Shown here: positions 22,401-34,600 of the stretch, piece after piece
Layout of the letters: each line of letters starts with the position of its first letter
Position numbering within the stretch: the first letter of the stretch is position 1
From: Amylostereum areolatum
Lineage: Eukaryota > Basidiomycota > Agaricomycetes > Russulales > Stereaceae
Reading direction: 5' to 3'
DNA length: 64,000 bases
NCBI GenBank assembly: GCA_012932865.1
Contig: SAXG01000052.1
Coordinates: forward strand, 186,001-250,000
The notes under the pieces: model-generated
Told to the model about the DNA's origin: nothing
Database searches by the model: none
Seen by the model: the letters and a program-made list of their open reading frames with translations, nothing else
Position numbers and translations under genes: made by a program

Positions 22401-22599
22401 CAGTGATCAGTCATCCAATGGCTCTGAGACAAATCTACAGCATGATTTCTCTGCTGCATTGCGTCCATGGCCCTCGTCCCTAGTCCACAATTTGGGGCAG
22501 GATTGCTACTCACTCATCGAGTTCCCAGAACCTTCCCCCCATACTGAGTGAACCCGTAGATATCCCAGACAGCCAGAACCGCGCTTCCTGCAGCTGTCG

Positions 22600-23498
22600 A
22601 TGCCCCACAATGCCCCACACCCAGCGACACCCACCCATGCCGGTCCTGATGCTTCTGGCACCGCCGTCGAGCAACCCCTTCCAAAAACCACGAGGACAAG
22701 GGTCAAGAAAGCCCTTGCACTGAGGTGCGGTCCCAGTCAGTCCCGCATGGGCCGTTGGATCCAAGCTGGCGGACTTAAACCATTTCCTCCCCGAGTACCT
22801 CAAGGTGGCAGGTCAAGATGGTGCAGGCGGCGCTGGAAATGTCTACAGCAAGGTCTTGAAGTTCTTCATTGCCAAGTATACCCTCGCTGGCGCACTCGAC
22901 CTCAAGGTCACCAACGAAAACATCACAGAAGAGTTGCTTGTAAGCACGGCGGAGTACGAGAAGGACACGGACAAAGACACGGTCACACAGGACCAGAAGG
23001 ATTGCAAGACTCTTCGCAATGTATGCCTTATTCCCCTACGCCCGTACTGTCAACCACTGAACACGGACAGCATATCAAATTGTGGTACACCGCAGAGGCG
23101 TGGTGTCAAGAGGTCCTGGTTCCCAAAGCAGACAATGATGAGCCAGCCAGTGCTCGGGAGGTTGCCAAGTCAATTGCTGCAAGCCGTGCCACGGAACGGG
23201 CTCTGATCTCCCTCATCCAGGAAGTCCTCTACCGCCCGCGCAAGGAACAACCGATGCAGGTCTACCAGGCAATCTTCTGGACCAGCAAAATCAAGCCACG
23301 GTTCGATGAGCATTGGCAAGATGTGCAAGAGCATTGCCTAGACGGCGACTGAACGGCGAGGCTACCGACAAGGCTCTTCTCATGAAAGTCCAACGTGAAG
23401 TCCTGATGGCATCATGGAAGGAGGAGACAGAGGTGGTCCATGCGGAAATTGAGGCTCTTGCTTCTGAGCGCTATGCCTCAGCCGTCGCCGTGTACTGA
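22600..23498 (+). pseudogene. Decayed agaric-type hypothetical gene
   Basis: Coding-like blocks lie in different frames: VAGQDGAGGAGNVYSKVLKF with FIAKYTLAGALDLKVTNENI at 22803-22930; HIKLWYTAEAWCQEVLVPK then IQEVLYRPRKEQPMQVYQAI and FWTSKIKPRFDEHW at 23065-23310; and LMKVQREVLMASWKEETEVV at about 23380-23440. In intact members of such agaric families I would expect these blocks in one protein, so at least two frameshifts or unrecognised introns are present. The sequence (…IKPRFDEHW…) is of a multi-copy family of unknown role; no catalytic motif is visible. Confidence 0.5.
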
Positions 23499-23946
23499 GC
23501 AGGCGTACGTCTCCGCACCCCTCACAGAGGAAGACCAACAGGCATAAGGTGTCCCCTAACATAGTCCTTATATAACGTGGTTGGCTAACCATTGTCGTAC
23601 AAATCACCAGGAGTCGAGCTGCAACAAAAAAATCTGGCCTATGGCCCAACCACGATGACGGGGGGATATGGTCTTGCAAAAGCTTCCATCATGGCGTACG
23701 CATGGTCGATATTTTGTTGGGTCTCCTCCTCCATTTCCCATGGCATTTCATTGACACCACGTCTAGAGCAATGTGCACTCAAATGAGCTCGGAGCCAGCG
23801 AACCCCCTCGCTGGGCTTTGTGGGGGATGCTACTCACTCCTCCCCACCTGCTAGTACTGTTGAAATAAGGCTAAGCCCTGGCCTGTTGCACACAATCAGA
23901 GCTCAGTGATATCCTCTATATTAACTGCCAACCTGTTCCCACTATC

Positions 23947-24020
23947 GGACAGGTAGCTTAGTTGGTTAGAGCACCCTTCTAGAATATGGGAGGTCCTGGG
24001 TTCAATCCCCGGCCAGTCCA
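23947..24020 (+). tRNA. tRNA-like sequence, anticodon position AGA, probable pseudogene or SINE head
   Basis: The 74-nt sequence folds as a cloverleaf: acceptor GGACAGG/CCAGTCC (one mismatch), D-arm GCTTAGTTGGTTAGAGC, anticodon arm CCCTT-CTAGAAT-ATGGG (one mismatch), 5-nt variable loop, T-arm CTGGG-TTCAATC-CCCGG. Box A (TAGCTTAGTTGG) and box B (GGTTCAATCCC) are near consensus. The anticodon by position is AGA (Ser), but serine tRNAs have a long variable arm and this has five bases, so identity is doubtful. With two stem mismatches it is more likely a pseudogene or the 5' part of a tRNA-derived SINE than a working gene. Confidence 0.5.
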
Positions 24021-25142
24021 CTTTGTGTTTCACTTTATGACTGAAGAAGGTCCCTCTGTGTTTTCAACAAGTACAGTGCTCAACGCTGGCCACGACACCA
24101 TCAGCACCACTCTATTGACAGTAACTCAACCAGTGAACAACCCCGAGCCAGCAGATGAGACTGCTATCATGTCAAGCACCACCGCCGCAGATGCAACCCC
24201 GCCCGCTGTAGCCTCGGTAGCTGGCACCACACTTGATGACACCGTGGTGAAAGGGACCACCACAACACTGCCCCTTTTCTTCCTGGATGGACCCTCGGCC
24301 GCATGTGAAGAGTCTCAAACACCTCTCTCGGGCACAGGTGAATTGGAAGACAGGATTGTATTGGATTGCGACCAGGAATCCTTGGCAGGCTGCAGATGGA
24401 CCTTCAGCCGAAGGATACGGCGTCCCAGATGCTACTAGTTTGTCTCTCCAGGGCGCTTCCTTGAGCCTGTGTGCTCCCCTTCCGCTGCTATTGCCCCAGA
24501 CAGATTTTCGATCCATCCCTCCCCATCAAATGCCGCCTCAAAGAGCAACACCCCTCCCGACAAACCGACATCTCCCTCCCACTCGCCATTGGCCTCTAGC
24601 CCCGTCAATGCCCATGTCTCCCCCCCACTCGCCCGTCTTCCCTGCGGTCAACACCAGCAGCGATGAGCTCATCCAAATGGCACCAACATCCCAAGCTTTA
24701 TCCCACCTCCCCCCATACTACGCTGTATCCATGATGCCGAGTTTTATGAGCAGTGGCATGTACCACCGACACACGAGCTGGCCATGTGATAGGCTGGCAT
24801 GTACAGCAAAGGTCTACGCCCTGTACTGTTCGCGCTCGACCTGCACTCTGCTCAAAGAGTTCAAAGCAAAATGTACCATGATCTACCACGGCCTACGAGC
24901 GCTCGCTGTTGAGCCCAAATTGAAGGTGGACTGGGATAGCGCAGTCGACATGGCTTGCTAGGCGGAATAACATCATCAGGGGATCCACAAGGTGCAGGTT
25001 TTCCCAGATAAACCTGATAAACCCAAAACACAATGTTACGACATTATCTAGCCATATCTAGCCATATCTAGGAATACCATTCTGATGCATCCTGAGCTTT
25101 GCGTGATCTTCTATACCAAGTTCCTCTGTCTGAATGATTATG
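24021..25142. other. No confident gene; Ser/Thr/Pro-rich open frames on plus strand
   Basis: Plus-strand frames at 23986-24438 and 24287-24961 are open but Thr/Ser/Pro-rich and overlap each other; neither shows a recognisable domain or clear splice sites. A short duplication (ATCTAGCCAT twice, 25048-25070) and low-GC DNA lead to the Copia-1 LTR. The stretch may be a decayed gene or SINE-like tail after the tRNA-like sequence. Confidence 0.3.
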
Positions 25143-25596
25143 TGTTGAAGTCGCAGTTGAAGGGGCTAGCCAACTAGCTAGGGACGCTCAGAACTGACAC
25201 AAACAGTGGATTGCTGCAGCACAGAATGAGCGACTGAGAAACAAGACAGAAACGAGCAAGGGGCATACCTGCAGCACAGAATGAGCGACTGAGGAGGAGC
25301 AGACGCGTGTGGCTGCAGGTAGAGGCCACGGAGCGTGGGAGGAAACTCGGAATAAGCCGAGAATTGCCCTAAAGCGGCAACTAACTCGAAACTGAAGCTA
25401 GGGAAGCTAGCTCAGGCTGAACTACAGTAAGTACAGTACAATAGGGTAACAGTAGGATGAAGTGGAGAGGGCATGTGAGGGTATAGACGCGGAATGAGGC
25501 GGCAATAGGGTGAATGGAGCGGAATAGAAGCGGATAGAACGGGAGATAGAACAGAATAAAGGCGTAGAAATCAGACATAAAGGAATATCTTCAACA
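25143..25596 (-). repeat. Copia LTR 1 (3' LTR of Copia-1)
   Basis: The 454-bp LTR runs TGTTGAAGTCGCAG…AATATCTTCAACA (plus-strand view), perfect TG…CA ends. It contains the duplicated CTGCAGCACAGAATGAGCGA block typical of the family and several private indels compared with the other six LTRs. Confidence 0.9.
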
Positions 25597-25621
25597 CTCC
25601 CCCGTGATGAGACGCCTACTC

Positions 25622-28525
25622 GAGTCCCATCATCTCCCTGCAGCACACAACGCGCTCCCGAGGCAGCGCCTTCGTCAGGATGTTCGGCCGGCATCTCGTT
25701 TGTCCCCACAAACTTGAGAACAATCTGGCCTGGCCTCCACTTCGTCTCGCAGCCAGTAGAAGCGCAAGTCGAGGTGCTTCATGCGTCCCATGATGCTCGG
25801 GATTCTTCGAGACGTTGATGGACGACTGATTGTCCGAGTACAGGAGCGAAGCGCCCTCGACTGTGTAGCCAAACTCAGAGAGCAGGTTGCGCATCCAGAC
25901 GATCTCCTTGCCAGCCTCGACGGCAGCAATGTACTCCGCCTCGGTCGTCGACTGTGCGACGAGCGATTGGAGGCGAGAGCTCTAGCTGACAGCGCCAGAA
26001 CCAATGCGGACGAGGATACCCGCCTGTGGAGCGGCCATTGTCGACGTTTCCGCCGTGGTCCGAGTCCGTGAACGGTGGTGAACAGCTCGGAGTCGTCGGT
26101 CGGCCTGTACACGAGCTTCAAGTCCTTCGTACCCTGGAGGTACTTGAACAGATGCTGGACGGCGCGCCAATGCTGAGGACCTGGGTCCGAGATGAAGCGG
26201 CAGAGATTCGGAGACAGTGTAGGCGATGTCTGGACGGGTAGCAGTCGCGATGTAGAGCAGGGAAGCCGACGGCGCTGCCATAGGGCACCTTCTGCATGAA
26301 TTCGCGCTCAGACGCGTTCTGGGGCGACATAGGCCTTCGTCAGACGCGAGCCAGGAAGCATAGGCGTGGTGACAGGGTGGCAGTCGGCGTGGTTGTAGCG
26401 CTGCAAGCGTGTCGACTGATGTACTGGCACTGGGAGAGGAAGAGGGTGCGCAGAGAGCGGTCCCGAGTGATGTGGATGCCAAGGAGGAAGGAGGTGGGGC
26501 CGAGGTCTCGCAGCTTGAAGTGCGTGCGAAGAGTGGCGATGATCTCGTCGAGAACAGGCTCCGAATTCGACGCCAGGGTGCCAGTCGTCGACGAAGACAG
26601 GGAGGAGAACCCGCACAGGCGTCGCTGCTGGAAGCACGTAGATCGACGCGTCGCTGTAGATGCAGCGGAATCCCATCCTGTCGCACAGGACCTCCATCAG
26701 CTTGATCTTCCACAGGCGAGCGGCCTGCTTGAGGCCGTAGATCGACTTCTGCAGCTTGCAGACCGCGCCAGGAGGACCCTCCTCGAAGCCTTCAGGCTGC
26801 TTCATGTAGACCTCCGCATCGAGGTCGCCATTGATGAAGGCATGGGAGATGTCGATGGAGCGCAGGTGGAGATCCTCGACGGCGGCGAGGGCGAGGACAG
26901 TGCGGAATGGCCTGGAACTTGGCAGTGGGAGCGAAGGTCTCGAAGTAGTCGAAGCCAGGACGCTGGGCAAAGCCCTTGGCAACGACGCGCGCCTTGTAGC
27001 GCTCGATGGAGCCGTCCTCCTTGCGCTTGACCTTGAAGACCCAGCGCGATGCGACGGCGTGCGAGCCAGGAGGGAGAGAGGCGATAGACCAGGTGCTGTT
27101 GGCTGCATGCGCGTCGAGCTCCTCTCTGCATGCTGCAAGCCACATCTCCGCGTCTGGACGCTGCATAGCCTGCCTGTAGGAGAGCGGCTCGCCGTCTGCG
27201 GATAGAAGGGCAGTCTCCAACGCGGTGTGGATGGCAAAGGCGGCCTCAGGCGTCTCCTGCGCAAAGTAGACGTCGTCATTCGCCCATGGCTCAGGGGAGT
27301 CGCTGTGAGCATCGTCCTCCTCGTCGGATTCGACTGCAGGAAGCGGCTCGCGCACTTTCGCCTTGGAGGGCACTGGTTGAGGCTTCCAGCTGTTCGATCG
27401 CGCCTTGACCACGGCGTCGCGCGTGCTACGGCGCAGAGGACCAGCGGGCGAAGCGGCACGCTTTCTCCCTCGAGGAGCAGGCCGCGAAGGACCCGCATGT
27501 GGAGAGGGAGGTGCAGGATCGGCTGCAGGCGGCGCAGGAGCGGGATCGGCCGCATCCTGATCGACATCATGCTCGTGCTCATCAGCAGGCGGAGCTGGAG
27601 GCAGAACAGGCTCGTCTTGCTCAGCAAAGGGCGAGTCGTCGTCTCCCCCGGCATCCAGCACCGGCTGAGAGGGAGCAGGCTCCGATGGAGGCGAAGGAGG
27701 GAAGAGGGGAGCGGAAGGCGAGGGCAGGAGCGGCTTGTTAAGCCTGGAGCGAGGGAAATCGCGCTCGTCGAAGTCTGCGCGCTCGCAAATGATGACCTTC
27801 TTCGCTATGGGGTCCCAGAACTTCCAGCCTTTGTACCCCTCGGGATACCCGATGAAGGCGGCCTTCACCATGTGCGGCTGCAGGCCCTTGCGCTTGTCGC
27901 GCTGGACGTGGACGTACGCGGTGCATCCCCACACGCGCAGACGACTCACATCCGGCTTGGACCCGTGCCAGAGCTCGAAGGGCGTGGTGTGCGCCTTGAC
28001 AGCGGCAGTCGGAAGGCGGTTGCGGACGTGGATGTAGGCACTGAGTGTTTCTCCCCAGAAAGACGCAGGCAGGCCGGACTCCGCAAGCATCGCAGTGATG
28101 CCCTCCTCAATGGTGCGATTAGCACGCTCCGCTACGCCGTTCTGCTGAGGGCGATTGCGCGTCGTATGACGGCGCTCGATCCCGTGCAGCGAACAGAACT
28201 CGTCCATGTTGCGCCCCATGTACTCGCCCCCCTTGTCGTCCTGCAGCGCGAGCAGCTTCTCGCCTGTCTGCTTCTCGGCCCACGCTTTGAAGTCCTTGAA
28301 CGCCTCGTACTGGTCCGACTTCTTGCGAAGCAGGTAGACGACGTAGAAACGCGAGGCGGCGTCGATGTAGAGGACCCAGTAGCGATAGCCAGAGGCGGTG
28401 CGGACTGGAAGCGGGCCATGCAGGTCGGAGTGGACGAGTGCGAGGCACTTTGTGTAGGCGGTGGCAGAGGAGGGGAACGGGTCGGCATGCATCTTGCCAG
28501 CGAGGGGCTCGCAGATAGAGTTGGG
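25622..28525 (-). pseudogene. Copia-1 Pol remnant (integrase, RT, RNase H)
   Basis: One open block at 26792-28492 covers the integrase core (VHSDLHGPL; LQDDKGGEYMG; RPQQNGVAERANRTIEEG), the acidic/Pro-rich linker and the start of RT (SRWVFKVKRKEDGSIERYKA). One inserted base in KFQAI (near 26905) shifts the frame; later RT and RNase H (NILTKALPRERVV near 25640) are spread over three frames. A small loss in SKNPEHHG (near 25790) and several others are visible by comparison with Copia-3. No premature nonsense codon is seen inside the blocks, only indels. Confidence 0.85.
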
Positions 28526-28540
28526 TTAACGAGTTGAAGG

Positions 28541-30209
28541 CGAGACTAGTTAGTGGTGTCAGGGTATCTTGCATAGTTTTGCGACCTCTCTAGAATGGTG
28601 TATGCAGCCGTTTCCATGATCGGTCGAGGAAGAAGGAGTTGCAGTGTGTATGGAACCTGGTGTGGGATATTTTGTCCACAGGCATCGTTTCCGAAGACGA
28701 CAGCAGTGATTTCACCCTGAGCAAGGAGATCATCGCGGCTTTGAAATGGGCTTCAAGATAGGTAATCCAGGCTTCCAGGTGAGCGCCTCACAGACGACGA
28801 GAGGTTCGCCTTGCCACACAAATGTCCTAGTAGTAGCAATCGCAGAGCGTTGCATGACTGGAATTGAATTCACGTCAAAAGCCTTGGTGGTCTTCATGAT
28901 GTTCCTGTATTGTGTGGACAAACATGCACAGTAGTAGATAGCCAGTGTGGTATGGATCCTGGTATGGGATATTTTGTTCGTAATCGACGTACATTCAGAT
29001 GGGGGGGAAAGTACCGCGAGAAATTCCGCGGATAAATTGCCGCAGGGAACGTCCCTTGCAAAAAATTGCCCTGGAGAGCCTTGCCCTGACGTCGCTTCCT
29101 TCTTGAGTACCTGAAAATTCATTGTGAGACAGTGTGGGAAGATCCCATTGTTCCATTCATGGCCTGCATGCCCTCATTAGCTGGGTATCAATGGGCAGGC
29201 TTCTCGCGCCCTGCCTGTCTTTTCATCATCCCCCATCTCCCTGCGATCTGCGAACTGCGAACATCCATACAATGACTCAGCCCGAAGTTAGCAGGATCGG
29301 AAAATGACTCAAAAAGATCACAACAACATCAGGTAATGTTATGCGTTCAATCTGCTTCTTATTCTCCTGGCGGCTTACCGGCATTTCTGCATCAAGATTG
29401 ATTGCTGTTTGCTGCAAACCTAGGGGGAGAAATATGAATGGCCAAGGAGTGGTTCCAACATAACTTATTCCTTCCGGTAACCCCCCCCCCCCACTGGACC
29501 TTTTCCCGATCTTGGTGCATCTGCATCTGTATCATTCTATATTTTATGCACTGATCTCATCTTTTCTGTTTCAGGCATTTTAGTTGCAGAACTTGTCCAT
29601 GGTGCCGATTGACGGATTGAAACAGTGAGTTCTCCTGTGTTATTCTCCACTAATCTATTCATATTCCTCAGGGAATGCCAATGACTTGGCTTTCGCACCT
29701 CAACGGTCTCGGCAATGCGGAGGTGGTCAGCCAGCTTGCCATTCAGGCGGCTTGGCTAAGCCAAACACTAGAGATTGTCAACGAATTCAATTTATGTGCT
29801 GAGGACATCATCCCCTCCGTCCCTCTGCCAGCTAACCTCATCCTTGTCTGTCTCGTCTTCTACCCCAATATCACGGTAAACCTCGCAAACCTGGTCAGTT
29901 TTAGTTCTATTCATCTATGACTTGAAATCCATACTAACGAGAGCATTTAGGAGCACCGGATCGATCCACTTGTGCGACCTCCTATTCCTTCCGGGGCACC
30001 AAATCACGTGAGAAAGATGTGTTCTTCACTTCTAGGCGTACCGTACCGGGTTTTCCTCTTTCCCACGTGTACCTAGTTGTTCGGGGAAATACAGATTCTC
30101 CAGAGTTGTGTATGAAACTGTAGACAGCGTGTAACAGTTATATCAAATGTGCTCCTAGATGGGGTAGTATTTATTCTAGCCAGTGTCGAGTGGGCCGACC
30201 TCGAAGTTT
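28541..30209. other. Inter-element DNA with a possible small spliced gene
   Basis: 28541-29270 holds no clear gene; the phrase GGGATATTTTGT recurs near 28665 and 28965. On the plus strand at 29270-30010 there are gene-like splice signals: a GTAATG donor after 29330, an intron 29625-29671 (GTGAGT…CCTCAG, branch CACTAAT), an exon reading MPMTWLSHLNGLGNAEVVSQ and onward to about 29878, and a strong 3' splice site near 29950 (TACTAACGAG…TTTAG). A start codon and a complete frame could not be fixed. The product is unknown; a 10-C run lies near 29487. Confidence 0.35.
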
Positions 30210-30490
30210 CCGTCCTTAGCGAAGGAGAGGCGGCTCCCCTTGATGGTGATGACGAACGCCTTATGCTTCGCAAGGTAGAGAACAGAGAGGAGATTATTGC
30301 GAAGATGGGGAACATGGAGGACTCTAGTAAACTCGACGGCGCCCTGCGCCTTTCCTGCTACAACCGGATTGAACACCACTGAACCGACTCCTGCACTGTA
30401 CACCGTCTTTCCGTCTGCGAGGTGAATGGGCGTGCGAAGGGGACGGTAGGAGGTGAAGAAGTGGCGGTGCGGGGTCATATGAGATGTGGC
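30210..30490 (-). mobile_element. Copia internal fragment (protease/pre-integrase part)
   Basis: A minus-strand open stretch reads MTPHRHFFTSYRPLRTPIHL … FAKDG, equal to residues just after the protease DTGATSH motif of Copia-2 and Copia-3. It ends exactly at the Copia-2 5' LTR with GTGGC next to the LTR. It is the flank of an older Copia copy into which Copia-2, or a recombination product of it, was placed. Confidence 0.85.
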
Positions 30491-30941
30491 TGTTGAAGAT
30501 ATTCGTTTATGTCTGATTTCTACGCCTTTATTCTGTTCTATCTCCCTTCTATTCGCGTCTATTCCGCTCCATTCACCCTATTATCATCTAATTCCGCGTC
30601 TATACCCTCACATGCCCTCTCCACTTCACCCACTGTTCGCTATTGTACTGTACTTACTGTAGTTCAGCCTGAGCTAGCTTCCCTAGCTTCAGTTTCGAGT
30701 TAGTTACCGCTTTAGGTCGATTCTCGGCTTATTCCGAGTTTCCTCCCACGCTCCATGGCCTCTACCTGCAGCCACACGCGTCTGCTCCTCCTCAGTCGCT
30801 CATTCTGTGCTGCAGGTATGCCCTTTGCTCGTTTCTGTCTTGTTTCTCAGTCGCTCATTCTGTGCTGCAGCAATCCACTGTTTGTGTCAGTTCTGAGCGT
30901 CCCTAGCTAGTTGGCTAGCCCCTTCAACTGCGACTTCAACA
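30491..30941 (+). repeat. Copia LTR 2 (5' LTR of Copia-2)
   Basis: The 451-bp LTR runs TGTTGAAGATATTCG…GCGACTTCAACA. It contains two copies of CAGTCGCTCATTCTGTGCTG about 58 bp apart. It belongs to the same sequence class as LTRs 3 and 6. Confidence 0.95.
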
Positions 30942-30953
30942 GGTTATGGGCCC
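30942..30953 (+). promoter_or_regulatory. Copia-2 primer-binding site (initiator tRNA-Met, anticodon region)
   Basis: GGTTATGGGCCC abuts the LTR with no spacer. It is the reverse complement of GGGCCCATAACC, the anticodon stem-loop of eukaryotic initiator tRNA-Met, not of a tRNA 3' end. Drosophila copia is known to prime from a cleaved half of this tRNA at the same sequence. The same site is at 38371-38382 (minus) in Copia-4 and is deleted in Copia-3. Confidence 0.85.
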
Positions 30954-31648
30954 TGCGCTCTAGCCAACATCCATCGCTTTTATCTCGCCTCACAGCACCC
31001 CCCTCGCCTCGTCCTTCTACACACCTCTCCTACCATCCCTAGAGGCCCCAGCCCTCGAGTTTCAAGTCGAACGACCCATCCGTCGCCTCCCAACGCCATC
31101 CCCATCCTCCAGGGCGCGCATTTCGCAACATCAAGCGCGCACGCAACGCCCCTTCATCCGTTCGCCTCGCCCTTGCATATTCCGCATCTACTACTCCCTA
31201 TCCAACTTCGTGCCAAGCCCCAAGGCCGTCGCTTTTGTCGCTGCGCGTCCACAGCCTGTGACGCTTCCTCCTCCTCCTCCCACAAACATCAAAGGCGCCC
31301 TCAGCGCCCCTTCAACCGTTTGCTACCTCGCTTCGCGTCAGCCCTCCCTACCACCCTACCTACCCCCTCGCCAAACGCGGTAGCCGTCGCTGAAGCCGTT
31401 CGCCCTCAGGAGCTCGTTGTTTGCAGGAGGCTGTTTCGAGAAATTTTCACCTTGGGATCGGACGAGTGTAGCTTCCCATCGCGTTGTGCTATCGGTACGC
31501 GCTCTTCAGGCCTCCATCTAGACCATCCACCCTCCCCATCGCCGTCGTACCCGCCCCCATCGCCCTATCCCATCGCCCTCGGCGCCCCCTCGAACCTCTG
31601 CTCGTCCAAATCGTCGCTTTTTGCGTATATCCTCTCCAATTCCTCATT

Positions 31649-34600
31649 ATGTCCGACTCTATCCCCAAAATCGACGCTCTCACCGGCCAAAACTACAAGG
31701 ACTGGTCGAACGAGGTTCTGGCCTGGCTCCAGACCAAGGGCTGGGACGCTGTAGTGCTGGGGGAGACGTCCAAGCCGGCGGATACTGCTGCTGCCGCCCT
31801 CAAGGAGTACACCTCGATCTGCTCCAAGGCTGGGGGTGCCATCTACCTCCTCATCTCCAAGGACCAGCGAGGTCCTGTGGACGACCTTAGGCGCGACGCC
31901 CCTGCTATGTGGACGAAGCTCGAGGCGCTGCACGTCAAGAAGGCGCCTGGCGCGCGCTTCAACGCGTATGACGACCTCTTCAATGTCCGCAAGAAGGAGG
32001 ACGAGTCCCTGCTCGCTATGGCGACGCGAGTCGACGATGCTATGCGTCGCATTCGTTCCCTTCGCCCTGCGTCTCTCACCCTCGAGGAGCTCGACAAGGA
32101 GCTCACCACCATGGCGTACATCCGCGCCCTCCCCTCGGAGTACTCCTCCTTCGTCTCCTCCCTCCTCCTGCTCGAGAAGCTCGACCCCGACAGCGTCAAG
32201 GACGCGTTTGTGCGCGAGGAGACCAACAGGGAGCGCAACCCCGAGTTCTTCAAGCCGGACGCTTCGTCTGCGCTCAGTGCGTCGTCGTCTGGCGCATCTG
32301 GCAAGGCCAAGGGGCAGTCCTCGCGTCCACGTCTCACTTGCGCGTTCTGCAAGAAGAGCGGGCACGAGGAGAAGACCTGCTATCAGAAGCAGATCAAGGA
32401 CCTGCGTTCTCGCCTTGGGGACAAGGCCAACGCCGCTTCGTCGTCGTCTGACGGCTTCAATCCTGCTGGCGAACACGCTGGCAGCGCTGCATCCGCAAGT
32501 GTCGCTCCTTCCGACCCCCTCTCGCCGCTGCAGCTCGATGCTGACGTCGATTGGAATGCAGACACCGGCGCCACGTCTCATATGACCCCGCATCGCCACT
32601 TCTTCGCCTCCTACCGTCCCCTTCGCACGCCCATTCGCCTCGCAGACGGAAAGACGGTGTACAGTGCAGGAGTCGGTTCAGTGGTGTTCAATCCGGTTGT
32701 AGCAGGAAAGGCGCAGGGTGCCGTCGAGTTTACTAGAGTCCTCCATGTTCCCCATCTTCGCAATAATCTCCTCTCTGTCCTCTACCTTGCGAAGCATAAG
32801 GCGTTCGTCGTCACCATCAAGGGGAGCCGCGTCTCCTTCGCTAAGGACGGCGCTGTGTGGTTCACTGCAACGATCAACGATGCGAACACCGCCTATCTCG
32901 ATGGTTCCACCTCTACAGCGTCGCACTACGCCCTATCCGCCGCGCTCGCCGCCTCTACGCCGCTCGACGCGTCCCTATGGCACCGCCGCCTGGCTCACTT
33001 CAACCACGCTGGTCTCCAGCGCATAGTGCGCGAGAATCTCGTCACCGGTCTCGTCTTCAACTCGTTAGAGAAGCCCGACCCTATCTGCGAGCCCTGCCTC
33101 GCTGGCAAGATGCATGCCGACCCGTTCCCCTCCTCTACCACCGTCTACACAAAGCGCCTCGCCCTCGTCCACTCTGACCTGCACGGTCCGCTTCCAGTCC
33201 GCACCGCCTCTGGCTATCGCTACTGGGTCCTCTACATCGACGCCGCCTCGCGTTTCTACGCCGTCTACCTGCTTCGCAAGAAGTCGGACCAGTACGAGGC
33301 GTTCAAGGACTTCAAAGCGTGGGCCGAGAAGCAGACAGGCGAGAAGCTGCTCGCGCTGCAGGACGACAAGGGGGGCGAGTACATGGGGCGCAACATGGAC
33401 GAGTTCTGTTCGCTGCACGGGATCGAGCGCCGTCATACGACGCGCAATCGCCCTCAGCAGAACGGCGTGGCGGAGCGTGCAAATCGCACCATTGAGGAGG
33501 GTGTCACCGCGATGCTTGCGGAGTCCGGCCTGCCTGCGTCTTTCTGGGGAGAAGCGCTCAGTGCCTACATCCACGTCCGCAACCGCCTGCCCACCGCCGC
33601 CATCAAGGCGCACACCACGCCCTTCGAGCTCTGGCACGGGTCCAAGCCGGATGTGAGTCGTCTGCGCGTGTGGGGATGCACCGCATACGTCCATATCCAG
33701 CGCGACAAGCGCAAGGGCCTGCAGCCGCACATGGTGAAGGCCGCCTTCATCGGGTATCCGGAGGGGTACAAAGGCTGGAAGTTCTGGGACCCTATAGCGA
33801 AGAAGGTCATCATTTGCGAGCGCGCCGACTTTGATGAGCGCGATTTCCCTCGCTCCAGGCTCAACAAGCCGCTCCTGCCCTCGCCTTCCGCTCCCCTCTT
33901 CCCTCCTCCGCCTCCATCGGAGCCTGCTCCCTCTCAGCCGGTGCTGGATGCCGGGGGAGACGACGACTCGTCCTCTGCTGAGCAAGACGAGCCTGATCTG
34001 CCTCCAGCTCCGCCTGCTGATGAGCATGATCAGGATGCGGCCGATCCCGCTCCTGCGCCGCCTGCAGCCGATCCTGCACCTCCCTCTCCACATGCGGGTC
34101 CTTCGCGGCCTGCTCCTCGAGGGAGGAAGCGCGCCGCCTCGCCCACCGGTCCTCTGCGCCGTAGCACGCGCGACGCCGTGGTCAAGGCGCGATCGAACAG
34201 CTGGCAGCCTCAACCAGTGCCCTCCAAGGCGAAAGTGCGCGAGCCGCTTCCTGCAGTCGAATCCGACGAGGAGGACGATGCTCACAGCGACTCTCCTGAG
34301 CCGTGGGCGAATGACGACGTCTACTCTGCGCAGGAGACGCCTGAGGCCGCCTTTGCCATCCACACCGCGTTGGAGACTGCCCTTCTATCCGCAGACGGCG
34401 AGCCGCTCTCCTACAGGCAGGCTATGCAGCGTCCAGACGCGGAGATGTGGCTTGCAGCGTGCAGAGAGGAGCTCGACGCGCATGCAGCCAATGGCACCTG
34501 GTCTATCGCTTCCCTTCCCCCTGGCGCGCACGCCGTCGCATCGCGCTGGGTCTTCAAGGTCAAGCGCAAGGAGGACGGCTCCATCGAGCGCTACAAGGCG

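Larger units (their letters stand above)
25143..28540 (-). mobile_element. Copia-1: 5'-truncated Ty1/Copia element
   Basis: The minus-strand element has its 3' LTR at 25143-25596, preceded (in element sense) by the purine tract CACGGGGGAG. RNase H, RT and integrase follow up to the pre-integrase region at about 28.5 kb, where similarity to Copia-2 and Copia-3 fades after CTATCTGCGAGCCC. The gag, protease and 5' LTR are missing. It is the most divergent Copia copy here, with several frameshifts. Confidence 0.9.

Noticed and set aside
26308..28537. Long open frames antisense or out of frame to the Copia integrase/RT (300-450 codons)
   Set aside because: They mirror the GC-biased third positions of the Copia coding sequence, recur in every Copia copy, and show no domain of their own.
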